Source of the DNA: Ctenosaura bakeri
Lineage: Eukaryota; Chordata; Lepidosauria; Squamata; Iguanidae
Direction: 5' to 3'
Length of the DNA: 64,000 nt
NCBI GenBank assembly: GCA_948474755.1
Contig: CAOLHI010000958.1
Location: 186,001 to 250,000 of the forward strand
Shown in pieces: positions 42,140 to 54,552 of the stretch. Numbering within the stretch: the stretch's first letter is position 1; the number at the start of each line of letters is the position of its first letter. The notes beneath the pieces were generated by a model, which saw only the letters and a list, made by a program, of their open reading frames with translations, had not been told where the DNA came from and ran no database searches. The position numbers and the translations under genes are program-made.

Positions 42140-43494
42140 TTTTTTTTCATATAACATACATTTAAAAAGAAACAAACAGTAAATGTAGTACATATTTCAT
42201 ATAACTTAATTACATATAATATAAAAAAAGAAAAGAACTTTCCCTTATAATGAGGTAGCAGTCTTACTTAATTATAGAAAAGAAGAAAATTAAAACTCTC
42301 CTATATTGAAAAAAGGGAAAAATAATAAATAACTATCATCCTTAACATTAAGAAATTTAATAATTGCTAATTTAGCCTTATAATTATTACTATTTATTAT
42401 ACTTATTATAATTTATACTGTTTTTAACATTAATAGCAATAACGTCTCATTCGGAATCACCAAAACCTCATCAACTGTGAAAATTATTATATTTTTTTCC
42501 TCTCTCATCCTTCCAAGATATAAATTTCCAAGAATTTTATACTTATCACAGATTGATCATAGATAAGATCATATATTTATACATTAGTGTAAATAATGTA
42601 GAAAAATTAAAATTCATTGAAGCATTAATTTCATTAATTTACTCATCCCATTCTAATTAGAAAAAAAGAAAGTTACCCCCAATCAATTTATGTTTACACA
42701 AGTATTAGTAGTTTAACAATTAAAAACACAAGTGCTGATCTTTTTAATTTGAACAAAGTCCATGAACATTTCCCAAACCTTACAGAATTTACTATTCATC
42801 TTATTTTCTAGTTTGTGAGTTAATTTCTCCATCTCTGCAATTTCCATTACTTTTTCCAACCATTCTTCCTTGGTGGAGATGGCAAATATTTTCAAATGTC
42901 TAGCAAAAACTGTTTGGACCGCTTTGACCAAATGCCATGTTAATCTTTCAATTTGGTAGTCCTTGTTTCTATCAAATTTCAAAATACCCAACAGAAACAA
43001 AAATCAGGCTTTAGATAAATTTTTATCTTTAAGATTTTCTGCATATTACATCAAATCACAAACCTGATTTTTTTTAACTCTGTCACATCCCCACCACATG
43101 CAGAAGAAAGAACCAATCTGTGTACTATACTTCCAACACTGATTCTTTACATTTTTGTACAACTTAGCTATTCTGTGGGGTGAACGATACCATCTGTACA
43201 TCACTTTCAGTACATTTTCTTGCAAAATACACAATGCATTTCCACACTGTCTCCCAGTCTTCCATTGAAATATTATGACCTAAATCTTTGGCCTTTCTTG
43301 TCATACATCCATTCACTGCCTTGTCTTCTAGGTTACATGTAAGTAACATTTTATACAACCTTGCAAGCAATTGCTTTTCTCCTTTTGACATATGGTCTTC
43401 AAAGTTCTGTATGTCTTAACTCAACCCCACCAGCTTGCAAATCTTTTTGAAATCTTTCCTTAATTTGCAGTTGTGGAAACCACTGTATTGACAA
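42140..43494 (-). pseudogene. 5'-truncated L1 LINE, minus strand, with ~20-bp TSD
   Basis: Flanks TGTACCCTTAATTTGATCTG (42120-42139) and TGTACCTTTAATTTTATCTG (43495-43514) agree at 18 of 20 positions, a target duplication. The left end starts with T8, the complement of the poly(A) tail. Minus frames give the L1 ORF2 C-terminus: LARLYKMLL and MEDWETVWK (43164-43391), YRWYRSPHRIAKLYKNV, CWKYSTQIGSFFCMWWGC (43046-43234), then KEEWLEKVMEIAEMEKLT (42713-43000). Frame changes between the pieces show it is dead. The last 570 bp are 3' untranslated region. Confidence 0.9.
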
Positions 43495-43514
43495 TGTACC
43501 TTTAATTTTATCTG

Positions 43515-43922
43515 ACAGAGGACAAGTACACGAGCTATTTTCTCCATACCTGTCAGAGTTGTTCAGCTATAATCTTTAATACAACAGATAGTTGCTTGTA
43601 ATATAATATTTACAGACAGACTATATACATGTAAGGAGCAAGTCCATGAATTTTCATAACTTATGATTTCACCTGCAGTTCTTAGATATCAGATACAATC
43701 ATCTAAGGAATGTAGGAATGTAATTTTTCACTGATTTTATTCCCAAAAGAAGCTATGAGTAATTTTAGCAATTTTCTTCCTGTTGCAAGAAAGATTTTTT
43801 TTTAATTGCAGTGGTTCGAAAATTATTTTTTTCAGAGAAAACAGAATTTTCTATACAGAAATAATTTCTGTATAGAAAATTCCGGTTAGTATTCTGTATT
43901 GCAGTTATGGATTTGTAATCTA
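43515..43922. other. Intergenic DNA, no feature seen
   Basis: AT-rich. It includes a perfect small inverted repeat ATTTTCTATACAGAAAT/ATTTCTGTATAGAAAAT around 43846-43880 that can form a hairpin. No gene. Confidence 0.4.
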
Positions 43923-46140
43923 GACTCATGTTCAGCTTGTGGTCTGAGACTCCTAGATTCCTTTCACAGTACATGTGCTATGGTCAAGTCAGGTGTCACC
44001 CATCTTATATTTACACATTTCATTTTTTTTTTCTGCCCAAGTGTAGTACCTTACGTTTCTCCAACTTGAAATTCATTTTGTTAGTTTTGGCACACCTCTC
44101 TAATCTGTTAAGGTCATTTTGAATTCTGATCTTGTCTTCTGGGATGTTAGCTACCCCTCCTAATTTGGTGTCATCTGAAAATTTGATAAGAATGCCCTCT
44201 ATTCCCATATCCAAGCCGTTGATAAAGATGTTGAATAGCACTGAGCCCAGAACAAAACTGTGTGGCATCCCACTAGTTAATTCTCTCCAGAATGAAGAGA
44301 AGCCATTGGTGAGCACTCTTTGAATTCAGTCAGCCAACTATTTACAAATCTACCCAATAGTAGTATTGTCTAGCCCAGATTTTACTAGTTTGTTTGCAAC
44401 AATATCATGGAGACCTTGTCAAAAGCCTTACTGAAGTCAAGATATGCTATATCCACCATATTCCCTTCATCTAGCAAGCTAATCATTCTATCAAAAAAGA
44501 GAGAAGAGTAGTCTGGCATGACTTATTTTTGAGAAACCCATGTTGACTTTTAGTAATAATGGCATTCCTTTCTAAGTTCAGTTCAATGATCTACTGTAGA
44601 ATCTTTCTTGATATTGATATCAGGCTGACTGGATGGTAATTTTTTGGACTTCTTTTTTCCCCTTTTGAAGATGGGGACAATACACACTCTCCGCCAGTCT
44701 GCTGAGACTTCTCCCGTTCTCCGGGAATTCTCAAAGATTATTGCCAGTTCTTTTAATATCACTAGATGTAGTTCATATGGTGGTGGAGTACTGAATTCAT
44801 TTAGAATAGCTAGGTGTTCCTATACTTCCTTTTTACCTATATTGTGCTGTAGTTCCCCTACTACATCATCTGCACCATTTCCCGCAGGTTGAACACTATT
44901 TTTCTTTTGGGAGAAGACTAAAACAAAGAAGGTGTTGAGTAGATCTGCCTTTTCTATGTCCCCTGCTACCATTTCACCATCTTCTTTATGCAGTGGCTCT
45001 ACCATTTCCTTGTTCTTCTTTTTGCTACGAACATAATCAGCAAAACCATTTTTATTGTTTTTAACCTGTCTAGGAAATTGTGCCTTAAGGACTCTCATCC
45101 ATCATGAACTCCCTTCTCTTTTAATATTACTGATCATGGGATCACACCCAATATTTCCCTAAATTTATTGAAATCAGCTTTCAAACTGTTTGGAATGCAT
45201 GCCTGATAGTACTTGGCTTCTTCTTTCCTCAGTATAATACACTCCAGGAGAACACGGTCACTTCCACCTTAAGAATCCTGCCACTTCCACCCCATTAACC
45301 TGGCTATCATTGTTGGTTAGGATAGATTTAAAATAGGTGATCCTCTTGTTTCCTTTTTCACCTTCTGGACAATGAAATTGTCTGCAAAGCACATGAGGAA
45401 TTTTTTGGATCTGTTATTCTTTGCAAAGTTTGACTTCCAACAAATATCAGCATAGTTGAAATCTCCCATTAATGCAACATTTCTCCTTTCTGAATGTTTC
45501 ATCATCTGTTCCAAGAAGGCATCATCCAAGCCTTCAGTCTGACTTGAGGATCTATAGTAGACCCCTACAATAAGATCATTGTTGCTTCTCTCCCGATTAA
45601 TTATTATCCAGATGCTTTCAACCTGGTTTCCAAGATTTAAGTTGTGGATCTCTTCACAGGTGTAAATATCCTTGACCTAAAGTGCTGTTCCTCCTTCTTT
45701 CCTGCTTGGTCTATTTCTCTGAAATAGGTTATACCTATCGGTTGCCAGGTTTCAGTGATGACTATTGTATCACATTTGTTTTGCTGTGCTATGAGTTCAA
45801 GTTCATGCTGTTTATTCCCCATGCTCCATATCATTGATCATTCCCCCAGCTGCTTAAATTTTTCTCCTCCCACTTTTGGGTTCCTGTGCCATATATCTGG
45901 TTCATCCCATAACATTTGGGCTTTAATCTCCAGCACTTGATGAACTCCTGCCCTCAGAAATATTGTCTTAGCCTCTCCCCATAATTCAGTTTAAAGAGCT
46001 TCTGATTAGGCTTGTGACATTCTTAACAAAAACATTCCTGTCAACTGCTGTGAAGTTTAATCCATCACTTGCCACAAGTCCATCTTCATTAAACAGCAAA
46101 CTATGGTCCAAGAATCCAACCACTCCTTGCAGCACCTTCT
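43923..46140 (-). pseudogene. CR1 LINE remnant (ORF1 end, EN, RT part), minus strand
   Basis: Read on the minus strand from 46140 leftwards. An ORF1 C-terminal piece comes first (SDGLNFTAVDRNVFVKN, like the DGLHL-x-G end of the ORF1 esterase-type domain). The endonuclease start follows (GNKQHELELIAQ, ITETW, 45637-45834), then the catalytic [10 protein letters not shown] (45317-45529), a linker (LLNTFFVLVF, 44820-45098) and the reverse transcriptase (SFVLGSVLFNIFI and FSDDTKLGGVA, 44020-44316). The active-site motif is F-S-D-D where active CR1 elements have F-A-D-D. The C-terminal third and 3' tail are missing. Stops and frameshifts throughout. Confidence 0.88.
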
Positions 46141-49100
46141 GCTTTTTAGACATTGTAATGTTTATGATTACATTATAGAAATGTAGTCCTGTGTATATGA
46201 AATTTAATGTAATGGAAGTATTTATAAGGTGTTTTTGATTCTTGTGACATCGGTGTGTTTTGGTCAATTTCCAAGCATATTATCCCAAAACTATTTTCAA
46301 CCATATTTGGACCTTTTAAGCATTAATTAAAGAGGAACTCTATGTTCACTATACAGTCTTAAATTGCTGATACTCAAATTTGATTTTTGACAATGTTTGT
46401 TCAAATGAAGAGGGAGCATGAAACCTCCTGAAAACTCTTTCCAGACTAGGAGAATGGGCATTAAAAAGATGAGCCCTCCACCTCTCCCCCAAAAACCCTC
46501 ATAATTTCATACATACTTTGATGGGGTCTAGAAGCTTAAAGTATTTAATAATAATCTACCACAGAAACCTCGATTTAAGTCAATTTACAATTTATTTAGA
46601 AATATAGAAATAAATGCTATATTTTAATTGATCCTCAAACTGAATAGGATATATTTGCATGTTAATAATCCACTTTAGTTTAAGAAATATTTCTTTAAAC
46701 ATTGTATGTTGGCTGTGCGGCTACTGGGTTGGATCCAAAGAACCACAAGCAGAAGAAAATAACCACTGGTGTTCTTACACAAGATATGCATAGTATTGTA
46801 AATGATCCATTTTATAGGAGATGTTACGCTCAAGCAAGAATTTAGTATCTCCAATTTTAGGTTCACTTTCTTGCATTATAATCTTGCACAAAATATGAAG
46901 ATCTTTTTATGAGCAGGAAATGCATCCTGTGGATGCAAAATTTTAGATGCCAAAAAATAGTTCTGAAGGTTTCAAATTTTGTAAATAAATTTTGGACTGG
47001 CTTCTTGCGAAGGTGTTCTTTGTGTTTCATCCTCATTTTCTTTCCAAAATATACTTGGTATTGGCATTTAAAATAATCAATTGATTTTAAACAGAAGAAA
47101 GTTGATTTACTCTAATTATATTCATAGCCCAAATCAATTAGTGTGGTAAACATATCTTGCTTGTGACATGTTGCAGGGATAAAGTTGATAAGCGCCAAAA
47201 CTAGAATTGTTATTAGCCCTGTGAACAAAATGGCCTCTCAAAAACCCTCACCTATTCACAGGCAGAGAAATTAGGGAAACAATTTCACTATTTTTTCCCG
47301 GGGTGGAAAAGAAAATAGTAGTAGCAGTAGCCATAATAACAGCAGTAGTAGAAGTCAGAAGTAGCAGTTGTAGTGATGGGCCTTGCCCTCAGAAATGGCA
47401 GAATTACTGCTTTTTTCTACCCTAAGATTTTTAAAAAACTTTTTCTTGATTCTATTTCAAGCAGCAGGAGCAGCAAATATGCTGGCAGCCTGGCCATCAC
47501 ATTGCATCCTCCACAGTCTTTGTACCTGGTCTCATTCTGGAGTTAGGCAGGTATGTGGATTGATAGGTAGGTTTAGGAACTCCTGTTAGAAAAGTGGTGG
47601 AGGATATTTCAAGAACATTCTGTGAGGCATCTTCTTTTTTGAGTGGCTTGAGCAAACCTCTCCAATGTACCTCTAGGTGTAGCACTAGGCACCCATGGCC
47701 AAATTCAAAGCTATATTTTTAGATTTTTCCTGGAAAAAGAAGTCTGAGGTATTTGAGGGAAGAAAAGAGTTTGTTAAGAAAATTTTGTGAGCAGGGATGG
47801 GGCCCACATACCTCCATTTTAAAAAGGTCTCCCATGATTTTTGCTACCATATGATCCATGTCAGTGTGTGTCTTGTTTGTTTTTGGACATCATTGAAATG
47901 TCTAGTTCTCCCAAAGGATCACTGAAAAATGAAAAGACTTGCCAAAGCACATTGGTACCCCTTGGGAGAAGCTCAATTGTATTCTCAAATACCCTGCAGG
48001 AACACTTCTGTGGTTGGAAAGATCCTTAGTGGCAAACCACTACTTCGTTTTCTGAAGATTAAAAGAATGTCTGATTAACCACCAAGAGTAAACAACTGAC
48101 ATCTTGGGTGCAGTATCTATTTTTTTTTAAAAAAAATCAGCGGGCGAATGTGTGGTCTGAAAAGAGTGGATGCTATTTCCCCCATTCCAAATGAACAAAT
48201 ATAAATGTAAGCATTCATGCATGCGTGGTTGAAATAGGAGCTATTACATGCCATACCTTTTAAACATCTAGAACCCAAGAATTTTCCCTGTGCAAACCAG
48301 GACAGGTGGACTTTCCCCCAATTCACTAACCTTTCACCCAAGCTTAAATTTAGAGGAGCTCAAAGCAGTGACACATCAGTATGACCACCCCAGATGTTTT
48401 TTATCATCCTTTCTCTGGCAAAGTCTTCCATGCTGGAGAGATTATATCATATTCACTGTGAGCAGTATGGTGTGCATATTAAAATCCCCTTGTGGATTGG
48501 TTTATGCGGGTAAAGCCAACTGCCAAATAAAACAATCCATGGCTTGCAACAGAAAGGCATTTTTTACATTTGAATGATAAAGAATATCCAGTGGCATCCA
48601 GTTATGAATGCATTCTACCAAGCTGTTTCTAGTCTGAGAATTCACATGAAATAGAGGGAGGCTGAAAGTTATTGGCGTGTGTGTGTGTAGAACACAAGAT
48701 GAAGAAATTGACTTTTTTTTTCTTTCTTTAAGAGAAAAAGGGGAGAGGGCTATGGGACTACAAAAGCCTTAGATTAGATTTCTTTTAATGCCACTTTTAA
48801 AATGTTGTTGTTGTTATTGCTGTTTTCGTATTTGGGGCAACAAGTCATGATTCACCCTTGTGAAGATCCTGGAAAGTGTGTATAACAACAACCAAGAACT
48901 CGTTTCCTGAGAGGTTATCAGATTAAAGGATCACAATCAACCTTTGTGCCAAATCTCTGGCTGCTGCATTTTTATCTCACTTTTATATAATCGCTTGGTA
49001 AGGGTACAGACTTTGCTCCATTACCGTTGTCTGGAAAGCAACAATACTCAGGGAGATTGGCCAGAAATTCCACCATCCCCCTCATATATCTTCTCCCTCA

Positions 49101-49227
49101 AGTTTTTCTTTGCCCTTCTGTTTTTTCTTTGAAAGAATTGGCCTCAGTTTATTATGTCAGTTTCACAGTCTACCAGGTATTACTGATGTAGTTTTAGACC
49201 ATAAGTAATTCAGATTCTACCTATGAA
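46141..49227. other. Intergenic DNA, no gene seen
   Basis: About 3 kb of AT-rich unique DNA. A short (AGT/AGC)n-like run is at 47320-47355 and T/A runs near 48121. No recognised repeats or convincing exons. Confidence 0.35.
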
Positions 49228-49231
49228 TCTG

Positions 49232-50995
49232 GGAATCATAGAATCATAGAGTTGGAAGAGATTCCAGGGACCATCCAGTCCAACCCCCTGCTATGCAGGA
49301 ACACACATCAAACCATTCCCAACAGATGGCCATTCAGCCTCTACTTAAAAACTACAAAGAAGGAGACTCTACCACACTCCGAACCAGCATATTCCACTGC
49401 TGGACAGCTCTGACTGTCAGGAAGTTCTTCCTGAGGTTCAGGTGGAATTTCCTTTCCTGCACTTTGAATCCATTGCTCCTTGTCCTAGTCTCCGGAACAG
49501 CAGAAAACAAGCCTGCTCCCTCCTCGACATGACATCCCTTCAAATATTTAAACTGTCGGAGGATGATAGGAGTTTCAGCCACACAGAAAACACAGCAGAA
49601 AAGCCAGAGCACAGCTAGCCAACAGCAGCAACCTTGTTCCCCAATAAAGCTACTCACACACAGGAGTTTCTTCCAAAACAGGAGGCACTTTATCTTGCAG
49701 CAAAGTTCCGTTGTATACAAAACATAGGATAGACAAACAGAGGCTTCCACCAGACACCAGGTTTGGTCAACAGACAGACATAGATTGGGGATTGCTTTCT
49801 TATATACAGATCTACAACCAATCAGGTAAGGGTTTTACATACCTCCCTTAACCTTCTGCACATGAGCCCAGTTCCTTTTGCAAGCTTGCAATTACCCACA
49901 GCTGGGGCATGAAGCTACAACCCTGCAGTGGGCTGAACATTTTCTCCAGGGTTCCCTGCCTGGAATCCCTGACATAAACATGGCTATCATGTCCCCTCTT
50001 AACCTGCTCTTCTACGGACTAAACATATCCAGCTCCCTAAGCCATTCCTCATAGGACATGGCTTCCAAACCCTTCACCATTTTGGTCACCCTCTTCTGGA
50101 CACATTCCATCTTGTCGATATCCTTCTTGAATTGAGATGCCCAGAACTGGACACAGTATTCCAAATGAGGCCTAACCCATACAGAATAGAGTGGTACCAT
50201 TACCTCCCTCTATGTAGACATCATACTCCTATTGATGAAACCAAGAATCGCATTGGCTATCTTGGCTGCCGTATCACACTGCTAACTCATGTTCAGCTTG
50301 TGATCTACCAAGACTCCTAGATCCCTTTCACACATACTGCTATCCAGTCATGTGTCCCCCATCTTATATTTGTAGATTACATTTTTCTGCCTAAGTGTAG
50401 GACCTTACATTTGTCTCTGTTGAAATTCATTTTGTTAGCTTTGGCCCAGCTCTCCCATCTGTCCAGGTCATTTTGGAATTTGATCCTATCTTCTGGCATA
50501 TTAGCAACCCCTCCTCTATGCCTTTATCCAAGTCATTGATGAAGATGTTGAATAGCACTGGGCCCAGGACAGAACTCTGTGGCACTCCACTAGTCACCTC
50601 TCTCCAGGATGAAAAGCAGCCATTGATGAGCACCCATTGGGTTTAGTCAGTCAACCAATTACAAATCCACCTAACAGTAGCAATGTCCTGCCCGCATTCT
50701 ACTAGCTTTTTTGCAAGAATGTCATGGGGAACTTTGTCAAAGGCCTTACTGAAATCAAGATATGCTACGTCTACAGCATTCCCTTCATCTATCAAGCTTG
50801 TAACTCTATCATAAAAAGTGATAAGATTAGTCTGGCATGACTTATTTCTGAGAAATCCATGTTGGCTTTTAGTGATTAGGCATTGCTTTCTAAGTAATTA
50901 CAAACTGACTGTTTAATGATCTGCTCTAGGATCTTTCCTGGTATTGATGTCAGGCTGACCAGGCGATAATTATTTGGGTCCTCTTTTTTCATAGA
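49232..50995 (-). pseudogene. CR1 LINE 3' half, minus strand, split by a solo LTR
   Basis: The left end is the CR1 tail (AATCATAGAATCATAGAG). Minus frames give the RT core ([20 protein letters not shown], 50427-50633) and the C-terminus ([16 protein letters not shown], 50012-50200; [17 protein letters not shown]). The segment holding the F-A-D-D active site is deleted after the [10 protein letters not shown] stretch. A 421-bp LTR interrupts the 3' part at 49554-49974. The 5' limit near 50995 is approximate. Confidence 0.9.
49554..49974 (-). mobile_element. Solo LTR (421 bp) inside CR1, minus strand
   Basis: It starts TGTCGGAGG and ends ATCCCTGACA, flanked by exact TAAAC duplications (49549-49553, 49975-49979). 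The CR1 copy at 23655 shows the empty site (ATTTAAACATGGC). On the minus strand it begins TGTCAGGGATTCC, has TATATAAG (plus CTTATATA near 49798) and then an A-rich GATAAA (near 49690) as promoter and polyadenylation candidates. No internal genes remain. Confidence 0.88.
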
Positions 50996-51522
50996 ATCAT
51001 TGACATAGCGTTAGGCAACATGGTAAGCTCTCAAGTATGCCTCCCTTTTTTTGCAATTGTACTATTAGGTTCTTATCTCTGCTGTTTTTTTGCAGATGTT
51101 TTGTCAGTCCAGTAGGAATTGATCCCAGATCACCTATCACCACTGGATCCACCATTGTTTTCTTTTCCCAGAGGCACTGAATCTCAGTCTATAGGTCTTA
51201 ATATTTCCTAATCTCCCCCCCCAACTATGTTTTCAATTTTGCTATCCCTGGGATTGCCACATTTATAAGTGAAACTTCCCTTTTTCTCAACTGCTGTTAT
51301 GGCTAATGTACTAAGCTCTAATTGTTTATCAGCTTGAATTTTAATTGTTTAAATTTTAATTGTTTGAGTTCCCATAAGATTTTTATTTTTCAACTACTTT
51401 TTGAGGCTTGTGTTCCCAGCAGTTCTTTGAAGATGGTAAATCTCTCACTTACTCACACACACACACAAACACAATTCAGCGATATTACTGTTATAAAACA
51501 ACAACAACAACAACAACATGTA
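50996..51522. other. Intergenic DNA with (CAA)n
   Basis: AT-rich. A stretch with TTTTAATTGTTTAAATTTT near 51340 and (CA)n at about 51450 precede the (CAA)n array at 51496-51519. Confidence 0.4.
51496..51519. repeat. (CAA)n microsatellite
   Basis: Eight tandem CAA/ACA triplets immediately before the group D element. Confidence 0.9.
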
Positions 51523-51832
51523 GGTCTTTTCCACATGAGGTTTTTGAAATGGTGCAGTCTGTCCTCCAAAGAGGAGGCCTGCATCTTGGACCGGACTGGG
51601 TTGGACCTATTTAAGGTAGATCCATACCTCAGTCTGGTCTGGAACGACCCCAAGTGGTCCTCCAGCATACTTTTGAAAGACCTGATTTTTCCGATCTTTC
51701 AAAAGCACGTAGCACGCCACTGCGAGCCTGCTCCTTTATGCAGATTAGCAGGCTCGCACCAATGTGAGCCTGCAATCTGCCTGGGGGTGGGCCTTAGGCT
51801 GGTGAGCTTCAGCGGTGCCACGTGAAAGGGCC
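51523..51832 (-). mobile_element. GGCC element, group D (copy D1), shortened
   Basis: It starts GGTCTTTTCCACATGAGG and ends CCACGTGAAAGGGCC. Its first part is the reverse of the right part of 58682 (GTCCTCC...GAGGA, CTTTCAAAAG, GCAGGCTCGCACC). It carries self-complementary blocks such as TTTTGAAAGACC/GATCTTTCAAAAG. It is fused without spacer to a group A element on its right. Confidence 0.7.
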
Positions 51833-52212
51833 CCTCGAACTTCGCACAAATGTGAGGAGCAGTCCACATGATGCACTCACATGCGTGACACTCCAGGGGC
51901 TGGCAGGCGCCGACCACGCACTTTTTCATTTTTGGCTGTGAGTCGAAAATGGTGCACGATCTTGCATCACTCCAGGGCCCCGCATGCACTTGCCATGTGT
52001 GCGGAGCTCTAGAGCTATGACACTCATGCTTCCTGCCCCAGCGCAGCTTGGGAAACTCCCAGGCTGCACTGTGGAAAGAAGAGGCGGGGCTCTTGTGTTA
52101 GCAGGTGGCAGCTGCAGAGCTGAGGAACCGGGATGCAAGAGCCTCTCACTTGAGGCTGCTCGCGCTATCCCTGCACCCCAGCTCCATGAAAAGGTGCGTT
52201 GCAGAAAGGGCC
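51829..52212 (-). mobile_element. GGCC element, group A (copy A6), fused to D1
   Basis: The left end is disturbed (GGCCCCTCGAACTTCGCAC). The interior follows 20689 (GTGAGGAGCAGTCCACATG, CACTTTTTCATTTTTGGC, CTTGGGAAACTCCCAGG) and the right end is TTGCAGAAAGGGCC, followed by TAA. The left boundary overlaps the right end of D1. Confidence 0.72.
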
Positions 52213-53106
52213 TAAATCAAAGGCAAGCCACTCCAGTGGGTCTGGAGGACAATTCCATACCCTGGCAACCAGAATGAAGAAAAAACACTTCTTATTTTTT
52301 CTTCAAAAAACAAGGACTGGGATCCTCTTGGGATTTACATTGACTAAATACAGTTTTGTAAGTGGCTGTACTTTCTAGAAGGTTGTACAAGGCTGCTACC
52401 TCAATCAGGGATGTACAAGCAGGATAACTTTAGGAAACTGCAAAACAACCATGGCTATGTCAGTCATCCAGTGGAGGAGAATGGCTGAAGGATGTTGGAT
52501 GACAGGTCAGATGAATGCTTACCCCATGTGTTTTCCACCTGAGGAAGTTGCCAAATTCACTCTGCCTGATGATCTTCAGATCCCTCTCTTTGGAAAGGGA
52601 ACCAAACTTTGATAAATGTGGCTCCTGAACATTTTACCACTTGCCTTTGTGTTAAGTGTGTAATCATCAGCTTATTGGAAGATAAGAGGCCCGTCATAAA
52701 ATTTTTGTCTTGATCTCATGTACAATGAGGGATTGTTCCTCCATTAAGGGGGGAGTAAGGGAATTGCATTTACGACAAAATCCTGATTTTGCACTAGTTA
52801 ACATGGAGTGTTGAAAATGTTTTTTTTTTAAAATCCTTATCTTATTATATCCTTTATAACCATACATTTTAAAATATGCAATGCAAGGCAATGGCTTTAA
52901 AATAATTTTGAACTTTAGAACAATTATTCAGAATGAATCATCAAACCTTTTGAAGCTCATCCATGACTAAACAACTTTTTTTTTACAATGTTCCATTGCC
53001 TGATTGACTAATGACAGAGCTGTGATTATAATAAAGGGTAATGATGAATACACACACTTACTTCTTCTCTCTTTGGTGATTCAGTTACAAGCAAAGCAAG
53101 CTATGG
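52213..53106. other. Intergenic DNA, no gene seen
   Basis: Unique sequence with short T runs. No recognised repeat. Confidence 0.35.
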
Positions 53107-53480
53107 CTGGCATCCTGTTAGTGACTTGCACTAAGTCCAACTCATGCTTGCATATGTATTTTGTTGTTGTTGTGGAAGTCAGAATTTTCCATCAATCTTG
53201 TACAACAACCAAATCACTCCCCCAAACCCACCTTTTAGCTGATGCAACCCCCCATAATGGAGAGAGAAGCTGGAGTGGTAGAGCAGTATCCACTTATGTT
53301 TCTGTAACTTAATACACAGCACAGACATAATTCCTAGAACTTTTGGAAAACCTCCATAACAGGCTACAGAGGATGTCTCATTACTGCGGGTCCAGCTATA
53401 GGACCATAGCTGGGTGCTTCTCTGCCACCTTCTCACTTCTACCAGCCAGTAAATTGGCACTTGTGGAAGGCTGCAGTAGC
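53107..53480. repeat. Unclassified repeat with CTGGCATCCTGTTAGTG start
   Basis: The 17-bp phrase CTGGCATCCTGTTAGTG and the following TTGCACTAAGTCCAACTC / ATGCTTGCATAT recur at 55987 and, inverted, near 59639. A later block (GACCATAGCTGGGTGC, TCTGCCACCTTCTCACTTC) recurs at about 59460 in the same orientation. Class unknown, right end uncertain. Confidence 0.45.
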
Positions 53481-53550
53481 TAAAAAGGTGCTTTGAGGAG
53501 GATTTGAGGGGAGATTGGAGTCATATGATCCAGGGTCTTAGGCTAATTTA

Positions 53551-53943
53551 GGCCCTTTCCACAGCCTACCTCTGTTCCGGTGGTATCTGGTGATGATGGC
53601 AGCAGTGGCTCTCCCAGGAGAGGAGCGTGATGGAGTGCTCCCCTCCACAAAGGCTACCTGCAGGAACCAGGAAGTGTGATGACCATGCCTCTTCCTGCCA
53701 CAGTGCAGTGGGTACTGTCCCAGGAAATGCAGTCATTACACTTCTAGGATCTCTGCAGCAAAGGTCAGTGTGAGTGCAATTGCCGGTCATTGATGGGGAA
53801 AACCCATCAATGATTTGCAGCAAGATCGTGCAGTCTAGGGATGAGAGAAGAATGGGTCCAAGACGATGTTGTGCGTAAGCATCATCCTAGGCCTGTCCTT
53901 CTCTCATCCCCATGGTGGGTTTGGTGCATCTGTGGAAAAGGCC
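53551..53943 (-). mobile_element. GGCC element, group B (copy B4), uninterrupted reference
   Basis: 393 bp, starts GGCCCTTTCCACAGCC and ends GCATCTGTGGAAAAGGCC, with TTA on both flanks (53548-53550, 53944-53946). It has no insertion and therefore shows the empty target sites for the LTRs in the copies at 33947 and 38148. Confidence 0.9.
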
Positions 53944-54224
53944 TTAGAAAAATTCTACCTGTAGTCTGGGGAACAGATATCCAAATACTTCCTTCCTAAT
54001 CTCCCAAACCTTGGCTTCAATATAACACTACTAGTACTTTTTTTAAAAAAGAATTGTTTAGGTGTTTGTTGCATTTGTTAGCATTGTAGGGGGGCAAAGT
54101 CTTGGGGAGTAAAGTGATCGGTAGGATGGTCATTGAACTGAGATGCTTTAGGACTAGTTCTTAATGTTTTCTTTCCTGGAGACCTCCTGTTAATATAATT
54201 TGTTGACAGTGACCCCCCCCAAGA

Positions 54225-54310
54225 CTTAAATTTACTTTTAAATATTTAAATTTAGACTTGAATATTCAAATATGTGTTTAAATATTCAAATAAATATTTA
54301 TTTATTAAAT
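54225..54310. repeat. Degenerate AATATTTAAATTTA tandem repeat
   Basis: About five variants of TTTAAATATTCAAATA follow each other; AT-only low-complexity array. Confidence 0.7.
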
Positions 54311-54520
54311 GCTTCTGGAGACTAGGATTCAAATCCCCACTCAGACACTGCGTAACCTTGGACAAGTTCCTGTTGCTTCCGTAGCTGTTGGTATCCACCA
54401 GCAGGGCTTCACAGACCCACTGTGGGGGCTCCTGGACTCCCTAGGGCTCCCTGCACTCCAGGTTAAAGACAAGCTCCAAAATGTCTTATGTTAGAGCAGA
54501 GGCTAAATTATCATACATTC

Positions 54521-54522
<2 letters not shown>

Positions 54523-54551
<29 letters not shown>

Positions 54552-54552
54552 C
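54523..54552. repeat. (CA)n microsatellite
   Basis: About fifteen uninterrupted CA units. Confidence 0.95.
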
